Origin: a bacterium
Lineage (GTDB): Bacteria; Spirochaetota; Spirochaetia; JABEVK01
Length of the DNA: 8,556 nucleotides
Reading direction: 5' to 3'
NCBI GenBank assembly: GCA_021781625.1
Contig: JAJXWL010000065.1
Coordinates: forward strand, 1-8,556
Part shown: positions 1-6,362 of the stretch, piece after piece
Layout of the letters: each line of letters begins with the position of its first letter
Numbering within the stretch: position 1 is the first letter of the stretch
Position numbers and translations under genes: made by a program
Notes under the pieces: model-generated
What the model saw: the letters and a program-made list of their open reading frames with translations, nothing else
Databases searched by the model: none
Told to the model about the DNA's origin: nothing

Positions 1-1
1 A

Positions 2-571
2 ATCGCCGGGAAGACGGGGCCAGACTTGTCGATCGTCCTGACGATTGATGACGGCAATCACAGCATTTTTCAGGCTTTGCATAAAGTCTTTGAACCTCGA
101 CACCTGAAACCCTTTTTGTTTATTTACCCTCATGCCATTGACCGAAGCCGGTTTACCATCACCTCGGCCCGTGTTCATGAGCTGGAAAAAGAAGGCTTTT
201 TATTTGGAGCCCATGGCTACTACCACTTACCGATGACGGAACATGCCTGGAGCACCGATCCCGAACAAGTTCGGCACGAAGCGTTGTGGCCAGCCGAACC
301 ACTCACCAAAATTCTGGGGTATCGCCCCACAATGTTTGCTTACCCCTATGGGCTGGCTCCCGAAGCGGTACAGAAGCTTGTTCTGTCGGCAGGCTACACC
401 TGGGCCTTTGCCGCCGATGATAAGATAGTTCCCGTGGATTTTTCAGACCCGCACTTGTTGCATGGGTATGTGCCCCGGACCATTGTTTACCACTGGAATC
501 TGCCAACCTTGATGCGGTATTTAGAGCACTACGCGTCGGAACACCATTTGACCCCGCACGGAGCCAGCTAA
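2..571 (+). CDS. Polysaccharide deacetylase (CE4/NodB fold), 5'-partial
   Basis: This is the C-terminal part of a metal-dependent deacetylase that removes acetyl groups from N- or O-acetylated sugars; the exact substrate cannot be told. The frame is open back to base 2, so the true start lies outside the window. The TTG at 26 is just an internal Leu codon in front of the first motif. Numbering from that codon, CE4 motif 1 is TIDDG (residues 6-10, catalytic and metal Asp pair), motif 2 is HGYYH (63-67, metal His pair), motif 3 is RP followed by FAYPYG (100-109), and the late motif VPRTIV (149-154) supplies the conserved Arg. All catalytic elements are therefore present. The FAYPYG form, rather than RPPYG, is common in the PgaB/IcaB-like branch. 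It ends in TAA three bases before the stop of the convergent phosphatase gene. The family call is secure; the role is not. Confidence 0.88.
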   Translation: MAGKTGPDLSIVLTIDDGNHSIFQALHKVFEPRHLKPFLFIYPHAIDRSRFTITSARVHELEKEGFLFGAHGYYHLPMTEHAWSTDPEQVRHEALWPAEPLTKILGYRPTMFAYPYGLAPEAVQKLVLSAGYTWAFAADDKIVPVDFSDPHLLHGYVPRTIVYHWNLPTLMRYLEHYASEHHLTPHGAS

Positions 572-574
572 CCG

Positions 575-1783
575 CTACTTGACGGCCAACTGCAACCAGG
601 TCATATCATCCAGGCGGGGAACTCCCGCTTGGAAGTTTTCGACGGCTTTGAGCAGGCGGGGGATTATGTCTGTCCCCTGGTTCAGGCTTTCGAGGAGGTG
701 GGTCAAGAGCCGTTCTTCGCCCCACTCTTCACCGGCAGGGTTCACTTGTTCGGTTAGCCCATCGGTGTAAAATAAAAGAAAATCTCCCGGGCGGACATGA
801 AAACGGTACAGTTGAGGGGAGAGCGCCTGGTCGATCCCCAGAGGTAAATTCATACTCGGAAAACGGAGGGGGCGAGGCCGTCCGCCTCGGATGATCCAGT
901 TGTGCCCATGACCCATGTCCGCGATCACCACTTCATGGCGTCGCCAATCCACCAGTAAAAAAACAGCCGTTAAATACTTTTCGAGGTGAAAGGTGCGAAT
1001 CAAAGCCTCGTTGAGCTGTTGAATCAGGGTTTTGAGTCCCTTGCGATAATCATAAAACTCCAGAACGCCCCACAGTAAACTGGTTAAAATGGAAGCGGCA
1101 GCCCCTTTGCCCGAAACATCCCCCAATGCCAGGAATAAGCGGCCGTCCGGCAATTCGTGGATATGATAAAAATCTCCCCCTAGACCTTTGGCCGACTGGG
1201 AAAAGGCTTCGGCTTGCCACTTTTCATGGTCATATCTAGCTTGTCGGGGGACCAGGCGCTCCTGAAGTTGCCCGGCGAGGGTGATGTCTTCTTGGGTGAT
1301 GCGCGATAAGTACGACAGGATATCTTTCGAAGAGAAAATCCCCGCGAACTTACCGCCGGTGGACGTCAAAAGAAAATAGTAAATCGAGGCCCGGTCCATC
1401 TGCGATTGAAGTTGTTCGACGACATGAAAGAGGTTATCATGCTGGTCAAAAGCAGGTGCCGATTCGACAAGACTGCCGATGGGCTTTTTATTGAGAATCT
1501 CCTGCCCAAAGGGTTTCCCTAATTGGGCAAACAACGCCTGACGGGTAATAAGACCGAGGGCTTTTCCATCTGCGGCACAGATCCCGAGCGCTAAGAGATC
1601 AGGAACTTGTTGAAATTCATGAGCTACGTCCTCGACTCGAGTATCATCAAAAACAAAGCGAAAACTGCTAGCAACGCGCAGGAGTGAAGCCCCATAGGCT
1701 TTGTCTGAGACGATGGTCTGAAGCACGGGCGAAGACGTGAACGTCGCCTTTGCTTCCGTAAGTTCTACTTCTGAAGGTTCCAT
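575..1783 (-). CDS. Tandem-CBS sensor / PP2C (RsbU/SpoIIE-type) serine phosphatase
   Basis: A 402-residue cytosolic protein with no membrane segment. Residues about 35-165 look like a pair of CBS domains (GICAADGKALGLITRQ, then YYFLLTSTGGKFAGIFSSKD), a module that often binds adenine nucleotides. A short helix (ITQEDITLAGQLQERLVP, 162-179) of the type that precedes RsbU catalytic domains follows. The PP2C domain fills about 185-402 and has all the metal-binding motifs: GGDF (202-205), GDVSGKG (221-227), FYTDGL (338-343) and LDDMT (391-395). Such enzymes dephosphorylate STAS proteins, and a STAS gene lies at the head of the same gene group, so it is the likely substrate (inference). The ATG at 1783 is chosen because AAGGAG lies six bases upstream. 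That Shine-Dalgarno is buried in a perfect hairpin. The gene starts 61 bases after the aldo/keto reductase with no terminator between. Confidence 0.9.
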   Translation of the reverse strand: MEPSEVELTEAKATFTSSPVLQTIVSDKAYGASLLRVASSFRFVFDDTRVEDVAHEFQQVPDLLALGICAADGKALGLITRQALFAQLGKPFGQEILNKKPIGSLVESAPAFDQHDNLFHVVEQLQSQMDRASIYYFLLTSTGGKFAGIFSSKDILSYLSRITQEDITLAGQLQERLVPRQARYDHEKWQAEAFSQSAKGLGGDFYHIHELPDGRLFLALGDVSGKGAAASILTSLLWGVLEFYDYRKGLKTLIQQLNEALIRTFHLEKYLTAVFLLVDWRRHEVVIADMGHGHNWIIRGGRPRPLRFPSMNLPLGIDQALSPQLYRFHVRPGDFLLFYTDGLTEQVNPAGEEWGEERLLTHLLESLNQGTDIIPRLLKAVENFQAGVPRLDDMTWLQLAVK

Positions 1784-1785
1784 CT

Positions 1786-1807
1786 TAGACTCCTTAGGGG
1801 GAGTCTA
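1786..1807 (-). promoter_or_regulatory. 5'-leader hairpin masking the phosphatase Shine-Dalgarno
   Basis: Read on the minus strand, TAGACTCC, loop CCCTAA and GGAGTCTA form a perfect 8-bp stem that ends two bases before the ATG at 1783. The Shine-Dalgarno AAGGAG (1790-1795) has its GGAG inside the 3' arm. No T-run follows on either strand, so it does not look like a terminator. It starts 37 bases after the stop of the upstream reductase, too far for a ribosome ending there to cover it. Translational gating is the simplest reading. A DNA operator is an alternative, because the arms also form a palindromic protein site. Confidence 0.6.
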
Positions 1808-1844
1808 GAAAACCATTGTTAAACTTTGATGAGATTTCCGAGAG

Positions 1845-2825
1845 TTAAGGCATCTGCTGGCCGCGGGCCGTCTCGAAAAGTAGGTACCATTCTTCACGGG
1901 TCAGGGTCAGGTCCACGGCGGTAGCACAGGCCGTCAGACGGTCGCTTTGGGTGGTCCCTAAAACGGGGACAATCTGCGCCGGGTGCCGTAATAGCCAGGC
2001 TAGGGCGACGGCTTCGGGGGCAACCCCATGATCACTAGCTAAACGGTTGACCAGTTCTGCCGTCGCGCGGTGTCGGGGGTCGGCGGCTTGAGTATTGGTG
2101 ACCACACCACGGGCTAAGGGGCTCCAGGCCTGCAGGGAAACGCCCTGAAGCCGACAGTATTCCACCAAACCTTCCCAGCCGTTGGGGTACCTGGCCGGGA
2201 ACTGGTTGAATGAGATTCCCGCCTCGGCAAACCCGTGGTGCAGTAAGCTCATTTCCACTTGGTTGACGACGAGGGGTTGGCTTAAAAAACTTTGTAGGTA
2301 GGCCAACTGGTCTCGGTTTTGGTTACTGACCCCAAAATACCGAACTTTCCCCGAACTCTTCAGCGTTTCAAAGGCTTCGGCGATTTCTTCGCCTTCAGCG
2401 AGGACATCGGGGCGGTGCAAAAGAAGTATATCCAGGTGGTCGGTGTTGAGTCTCTTTAGGCTGGCTTCAGCACTGCGCAAAATGTGCTCTTTGCTAAAGT
2501 CAAAACGTTGGGGGGTCCCGGGAGGATCATCTTTCCACCGGATACCGCACTTGGTCTGCAGGACCATTTGGTTCCTCAAAGAGGGGGTTTCTTTGAGAAT
2601 TCGGCCAAACACGGCTTCGGCGCGGGTCGCCGCATAAATGTCCGCATGGTCAAAGAAATTGATGCCCAGGTCTAGGCCGGTTCGAATGAAGGTTCGGGCT
2701 TGGTCCTCGTCCTGAGCCGATAATTGGGTAGAACGATCCCAACCGCCGCCTAAGCCCATGGTTCCGGCGCAAAGGCGTGAAACAGTTAGATCGGTATTCT
2801 TTAGAGGTAGGTATTGCATAGACAT
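1845..2825 (-). CDS. Aldo/keto reductase, YdhF-like
   Basis: A 326-residue NAD(P)H-dependent oxidoreductase of the (beta/alpha)8 aldo/keto reductase superfamily, acting in the cytosol on an unknown carbonyl substrate. The catalytic tetrad is visible: Asp59 and Tyr64 in DHADIY, Lys92 in TKCGI and His137 in LLLHRPD. The DHADIY and HRPD spellings and the following GKVRYFGVSN resemble E. coli YdhF more than other branches. The C-terminal PVLGTTQSDR (287-296) is the usual cofactor phosphate-binding stretch. The frame is open further upstream to 2885, but that would overlap the ATPase. The ATG at 2825 is preferred: it gives the normal length and lies seven bases after the ATPase stop. A second Met two codons on (2819) is almost as good and sits nearer the purine-rich AAAAAGG. 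It is probably translated together with the ATPase. Family certain, substrate unknown. Confidence 0.9.
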   Translation of the reverse strand: MSMQYLPLKNTDLTVSRLCAGTMGLGGGWDRSTQLSAQDEDQARTFIRTGLDLGINFFDHADIYAATRAEAVFGRILKETPSLRNQMVLQTKCGIRWKDDPPGTPQRFDFSKEHILRSAEASLKRLNTDHLDILLLHRPDVLAEGEEIAEAFETLKSSGKVRYFGVSNQNRDQLAYLQSFLSQPLVVNQVEMSLLHHGFAEAGISFNQFPARYPNGWEGLVEYCRLQGVSLQAWSPLARGVVTNTQAADPRHRATAELVNRLASDHGVAPEAVALAWLLRHPAQIVPVLGTTQSDRLTACATAVDLTLTREEWYLLFETARGQQMP

Positions 2826-2832
2826 AAAACCA

Positions 2833-5265
2833 TTATACCGCCTTTTTGCGGTGTTGTGCTCGAAGAAGTGCGGTTTTAACCCCATCGTTGAGTACGAAGG
2901 TAAAGACGGCAGACATCAGGATCACTGTTCCCGTGGCCAGGGGGGGGATGGCAGGGAGTCCGGGAATTCCTAGGGTGAGCATCACTCCTACGACGGCCAT
3001 GTCTGCCAAAGTAATCCAAAACAATTGGGGGCTGGGGGCCGATTCCCAAAAGTGACCGCGTTCTCGGACCATGAAGACGGTCAAAAGACCAAAGTAGAAA
3101 AGGATGGCAAACGAATACGAATTCAAGGTTGAAGCTTGTCCCGCAGAACCTCCCGTTCCCACGGTAGCGCCCAGGTGAAACAGGTTCATCCCCACAGCTA
3201 AGATCGCCAAGGATTCGAGGACCACAAGACCCCCGATGACAGCTGAGGTGCGCACAAGAGCGCTGATGTCCCAGGTGTCCGGTTCTTGAGACCAACGGGC
3301 CCTATCGGTAGAAATGGAGAGCGTCACAAAATCTATCATAAACAGGAGTAAGACAACGTCAAACGCTGACACGACAAATTGGTGGGTCAAAAGGAACGCT
3401 GCCACGACAAAAACCACAATCTGAAAGGTTTTGACCACTTTATTGAAGATCCAGGTGAGGATGCGTTGGTAGATCATCCGGCCCACTTTGACCAAATCGA
3501 CAATATTGGCTAGACCATCGCCAGTCAGAACAGCACTCGCGGCGCCTTTGGCGACATCGGTCGCACTGGCTACGGCAATCCCCACTTCAGCTTGCTTCAG
3601 CGAAGGGGCATCATTCAGCCCGTCTCCTGTCATCCCGACAATGTGACCTTTTTTTTGAAGTGATTCCACAATGTTGAATTTGTCTTGCGGGTATATTTCG
3701 GCAAATCCATCGCTGGCTTCCGCGACCTGGCCAGCTTCCTGCACGTTACGGGCATGTGCTTCTTCAAAAACAGTCGAGGAGGTGATGGCGTCTGACAAGC
3801 CTACTTGTCGTGCCGTTTCGCGGGCAATCGGCAGGGCATCACCGGTGAGCATCTTGACCTTGATTCCCAGATTACGTAATTCGCTGATCAGTTGACCCGC
3901 ATCGGGCCTCGGGGGGTCGTACAGGGCGATCAGTCCAGCCATCGACAGCTGTGCACTTTTCTTTACGGCGACGGCCAGGGTACGATAGCCTTTATCGGCG
4001 TACTCGTGGGCTTTTTCGGTGAGGCTCGCCAGGTTTGCCCCGGTCATTTCCGCCAAGACATTCACCGCGCCTTTATAAACGGTCAGGGATACTCCGTTGT
4101 TCTGAACCTCGGCTTCCGTGCGTCTGGTTTTGGGGTCAAAGGGAATAAATCGTTTTTGTTGCCAAGCCTCCGGTTTGAGCCCTTGGGCTTGGGCGGCGTG
4201 TAAAAACGCCAGGTCGATGGGGTCATGGTTGGCTTCCTGCGAGGCGAGGGCTCCCCACAAGAGGATTTCCTCTTGGGTAAAGCCCTCTAAAGGAATCACC
4301 CCGGCAACCGTCAATTCGTTTTTAGTGATGGTGCCTGTTTTATCGGTGCACAACGTGTCCATGGTCGCGGCGTCTTCGGCGGCAGAAAGTCGTGTGACCA
4401 AAACGCCGCGTTTCACGAGTTCTAGCGAGCCGACGGCCATGCTGATGGTAAACATCGCTGGCAAAGCCACGGGGATCGACGAAGCCATCAAGACCAGGGC
4501 CAATGACAAAACATTCCACAGGTTAATTCCCAAAAGCATGGCGGCGATAAACGCCAAGGCCAAAGTCCCCCCCACGATGATCAAAAGCCAGTTCACGACT
4601 TGGGCAATGACCTCTTCCATGTGGAGTTTGGGTTTTGCCGTCTGAACCAGTTCGGTGGTTTTACCAAAGAAGGTTTTGGAGCCGGTTAGCTCAACCTGGG
4701 TCGTGGCCTCGCCACTTTTGACGATGGACCCCGAGTATAATAGGTCGCCGGGAGCTTTAGGGACCGTCAGGGATTCGCCGGTAAGAGCGGCTTGATCAGC
4801 CTCTAATTGTCCATCCGCCAATTTCACGTCGGCCGGGACAAAATCTCCAGCTCGGACGCGTACGACGTCTCCGGGGACGAGTTCGCGGGCTGGAACCAGC
4901 TGCCACTTTCCCTCCCGCAGGACCCGCGCGTTGATCCTCAGTTTTTGCTTAAGAGTCTCGACGGCCTTGGAAGCTCGCACTTCTTGCACAAAGCCCAGAA
5001 TGGCGTTGAGCACGAGGAGGGCGAGGATGATGTACAAGTCGAGCGTTTTTCCCAGGATGGCGGATAAAATCACCACGGCCTCAAGCATCCAGGCCGTTAG
5101 TCCCCAGAACTTCTTAAGGAACACAAGAACTAAGTTTTTTTTAGGTTCAGGAACTTCGTTATACCCGTAGGTTTCGGCACGCTGGCGGGCTTCTTCTTGG
5201 GTCAGACCCAAGAGAGTTGTGGTGTCTTCTTGAGAACTGGCAATATTAGAAATGGAATCTGACAT
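2833..5265 (-). CDS. Plasma-membrane proton-efflux P-type ATPase (P3A)
   Basis: An 810-residue integral membrane pump that couples ATP hydrolysis to export of H+, by family. Motifs in order: TGES (162-165, actuator domain), IPVALP (264-269, membrane segment 4), the phosphorylated Asp308 in CTDKTGT, FDPKTRRTEA (376-385) and YKGA (397-400) in the nucleotide domain, DPPRPD (450-455), MLTGD (472-476) and TGDGLND (546-552). FDPKTRRTEA and DPPRPD are hallmarks of the P3A proton pumps rather than Ca2+ or heavy-metal pumps. Ten membrane segments can be placed by hydrophobicity: two before the actuator domain, two around 223-280 and six after 605. Asp645 in segment 6 (MIDFVTLSISTDR) is the expected position of the proton-carrying acid. 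Length matches prokaryotic members; there is no long C-terminal regulatory tail as in plant pumps. The ATG at 5265 has only a weak AGGG site. A run of eight C falls near the 3' end. Specificity for H+ is inferred from the subfamily. Confidence 0.93.
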   Translation of the reverse strand: MSDSISNIASSQEDTTTLLGLTQEEARQRAETYGYNEVPEPKKNLVLVFLKKFWGLTAWMLEAVVILSAILGKTLDLYIILALLVLNAILGFVQEVRASKAVETLKQKLRINARVLREGKWQLVPARELVPGDVVRVRAGDFVPADVKLADGQLEADQAALTGESLTVPKAPGDLLYSGSIVKSGEATTQVELTGSKTFFGKTTELVQTAKPKLHMEEVIAQVVNWLLIIVGGTLALAFIAAMLLGINLWNVLSLALVLMASSIPVALPAMFTISMAVGSLELVKRGVLVTRLSAAEDAATMDTLCTDKTGTITKNELTVAGVIPLEGFTQEEILLWGALASQEANHDPIDLAFLHAAQAQGLKPEAWQQKRFIPFDPKTRRTEAEVQNNGVSLTVYKGAVNVLAEMTGANLASLTEKAHEYADKGYRTLAVAVKKSAQLSMAGLIALYDPPRPDAGQLISELRNLGIKVKMLTGDALPIARETARQVGLSDAITSSTVFEEAHARNVQEAGQVAEASDGFAEIYPQDKFNIVESLQKKGHIVGMTGDGLNDAPSLKQAEVGIAVASATDVAKGAASAVLTGDGLANIVDLVKVGRMIYQRILTWIFNKVVKTFQIVVFVVAAFLLTHQFVVSAFDVVLLLFMIDFVTLSISTDRARWSQEPDTWDISALVRTSAVIGGLVVLESLAILAVGMNLFHLGATVGTGGSAGQASTLNSYSFAILFYFGLLTVFMVRERGHFWESAPSPQLFWITLADMAVVGVMLTLGIPGLPAIPPLATGTVILMSAVFTFVLNDGVKTALLRAQHRKKAV

Positions 5266-5339
5266 AAAAACCCTGACTTCAACACAATCTTAACTAAAAT
5301 AAGTTACCCTTTCATAAAAGACCAAAAGGATCGATTAGA

Positions 5340-5876
5340 TCAAGCTGGAGCGGACGAGTACCAGCGGACAACTCCCACCTTATTGCGGCGGGCATTGTAG
5401 ATCATGCCGCCATTCCAATATTCTAACGCGGCAATGAGGCTGTTCCCCCCATCGCTTTCGTCGCTAGAAGGGCCTCGGTAACTGGCTAAGTTCAAAAAGG
5501 TGTCAAAGTCACCTTGGTACAGGGCGGTTTGCCGACGGCGAAAAAACTCATTCCACTCTTCGAGATTTTGAAAACCGTCCCCTTCGTCTTCGACGATAAA
5601 ACGGGCCCTTTTGCGCAAATCGTACCAAACTCGAAGTATCTTGGCAGGGTTGCCCTTATTTCCGTGCTTGATGCCGTTTTTAATCAATTCGGAAAGCTGT
5701 TGTTCCAGAAGGTTGCCTTCCAAAAAGGCCGAAGGGCATTCGGCGAGAATCTCACTGGCAAAAATGCGTACTTTGCTCAGGTCACTGGGAAACTCGGCGT
5801 ACTTCATGCCTTGGGCATCAAAAAGTTCATTGCGGTCATCGACAATCAGCTTTCGGACGATCAGGTAGTTCGCCAT
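5340..5876 (-). CDS. GHKL ATP-binding protein, RsbW/SpoIIAB-like (putative anti-sigma/switch kinase)
   Basis: A 178-residue soluble protein. The segment around 28-48 (EFPSDLSKVRIFASEIL) resembles the N-terminus of anti-sigma kinases. The N-box is Glu63, Asn67, His71-Gly72-Asn73 (SELIKNGIKHGN), and the G1 box is DEGDGF (97-102), both as in RsbW and SpoIIAB. The part after G1 differs from these. About 40 residues (103-142), rich in aromatic and charged side chains, separate G1 from the glycine pair Gly143-Gly144, and no classic GLG repeat is seen. The chosen ATG at 5876 lies one base after the STAS stop (TAAGATG), typical of coupled translation. The frame also allows an ATG at 5912 inside the STAS gene, which I consider less likely. 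With the STAS neighbour it forms a probable kinase-substrate pair. Whether it binds a sigma factor or another partner cannot be seen. Fold assignment strong, kinase activity inferred. Confidence 0.82.
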   Translation of the reverse strand: MANYLIVRKLIVDDRNELFDAQGMKYAEFPSDLSKVRIFASEILAECPSAFLEGNLLEQQLSELIKNGIKHGNKGNPAKILRVWYDLRKRARFIVEDEGDGFQNLEEWNEFFRRRQTALYQGDFDTFLNLASYRGPSSDESDGGNSLIAALEYWNGGMIYNARRNKVGVVRWYSSAPA

Positions 5877-5877
5877 C

Positions 5878-6216
5878 TTACTTCCCAGCCTTCGCTTCGT
5901 CCAAACTGGCAAAAACTTTGACTAAGGTGATGATGTTGCTCATTTCAAGAACTTTTTTGGGGGTTCCCGTGAGCCCCACCATGCGGACTTCACCTTGCAA
6001 AGAACGAGCTTTTTGAACTAAACGGATCACGGCTCCAACCCCCGAGGAATCTAAATATCTGACATGACTGAAATTGAGGATGAGTTGCGGTCGGCCGTCT
6101 TCCATCTGACGCGAAACCTGGTTACAAAAATCTACGGACGCGTAAAGGTCTAGATCGCCTTGGGGTGTGGCCACAAGCTGGCCCTTTGCGGGTCCGTTTT
6201 CAAGGTGCAGTTCCAT
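5878..6216 (-). CDS. STAS-domain anti-sigma factor antagonist (RsbV/SpoIIAA-like)
   Basis: A 112-residue single STAS domain. The signature YLDSSGVGAVI (54-64) contains Ser57, the residue matching the phosphorylated Ser58 of SpoIIAA. The N-terminal GDLDLYASVDF (20-30) matches the usual strand and helix before it, and the C-terminal helix (about 83-110) completes the fold. Phosphorylated by the adjacent GHKL protein, it would be inactive. Dephosphorylated by the PP2C enzyme of the same gene group, it would bind the GHKL protein and release that protein's target (family knowledge applied by inference). The ATG at 6216 has a strong AGGAGG five bases upstream. It is the first gene of the minus-strand group, following the terminator of the outer-membrane protein gene by about 90 bases. 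Confidence 0.9.
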   Translation of the reverse strand: MELHLENGPAKGQLVATPQGDLDLYASVDFCNQVSRQMEDGRPQLILNFSHVRYLDSSGVGAVIRLVQKARSLQGEVRMVGLTGTPKKVLEMSNIITLVKVFASLDEAKAGK

Positions 6217-6228
6217 ACAGCCCTCCTG

Positions 6229-6249
6229 GCGACCAGAATTCGGGGTCGC
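6229..6249 (-). promoter_or_regulatory. Inverted repeat in the STAS gene leader
   Basis: On the minus strand GCGACC, nine spacer bases and GGTCGC form a perfect 6-bp inverted repeat that ends one base before the AGGAGG of the STAS gene. It could be a leader hairpin that keeps the ribosome site exposed, or a protein-binding site near the transcription start. There is no T-run, so it is not a terminator. Confidence 0.4.
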
Positions 6250-6278
6250 TGTAATGCGTTCATGAGAAAATGATGAGC

Positions 6279-6284
6279 ATTTTA
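6279..6284 (-). promoter_or_regulatory. Possible -10 element for the STAS-headed gene group
   Basis: TAAAAT on the minus strand matches the sigma-70 -10 consensus in five of six positions and would give a leader of about 55 bases. No good -35 box lies at the right distance; the region there is the T-tract of the preceding terminator. Held only as a candidate. Confidence 0.22.
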
Positions 6285-6302
6285 TGAAAAACCTTTGGAT
6301 TT

Positions 6303-6329
6303 AAAAAAAGGCCGGTCTGGTGACCGGCC
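6303..6329 (-). terminator. Intrinsic terminator of the outer-membrane protein gene
   Basis: On the minus strand GGCCGGTC, loop ACCA and GACCGGCC form a perfect GC-rich 8-bp stem followed at once by seven T. It lies about 35 bases after the stop of the beta-barrel gene. It ends that transcript and separates it from the STAS gene downstream, which therefore needs its own promoter or read-through. Confidence 0.95.
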
Positions 6330-6362
6330 ACATTTCAGTTGAGATCGTAGAACACGGAACGA

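Noticed and set aside
2826..2885. 20-codon N-terminal extension of the aldo/keto reductase
   Set aside because: It would overlap the conserved end of the ATPase gene, and the extra residues do not resemble the family's N-terminus.
2876..3295. 139-codon minus-strand frame inside the ATPase gene
   Set aside because: It is a shadow in another frame of the strongly supported ATPase; its sequence shows no domain or membrane pattern.
4118..4645. 175-codon plus-strand frame opposite the ATPase
   Set aside because: Antisense to conserved ATPase motifs, with no ribosome site and no recognisable protein family.
5266..5339. Possible promoter just upstream of the ATPase
   Set aside because: Only poor matches to -35 and -10 boxes were found (best TAAGAT without a partner). 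A shared transcript from the STAS gene is equally likely.
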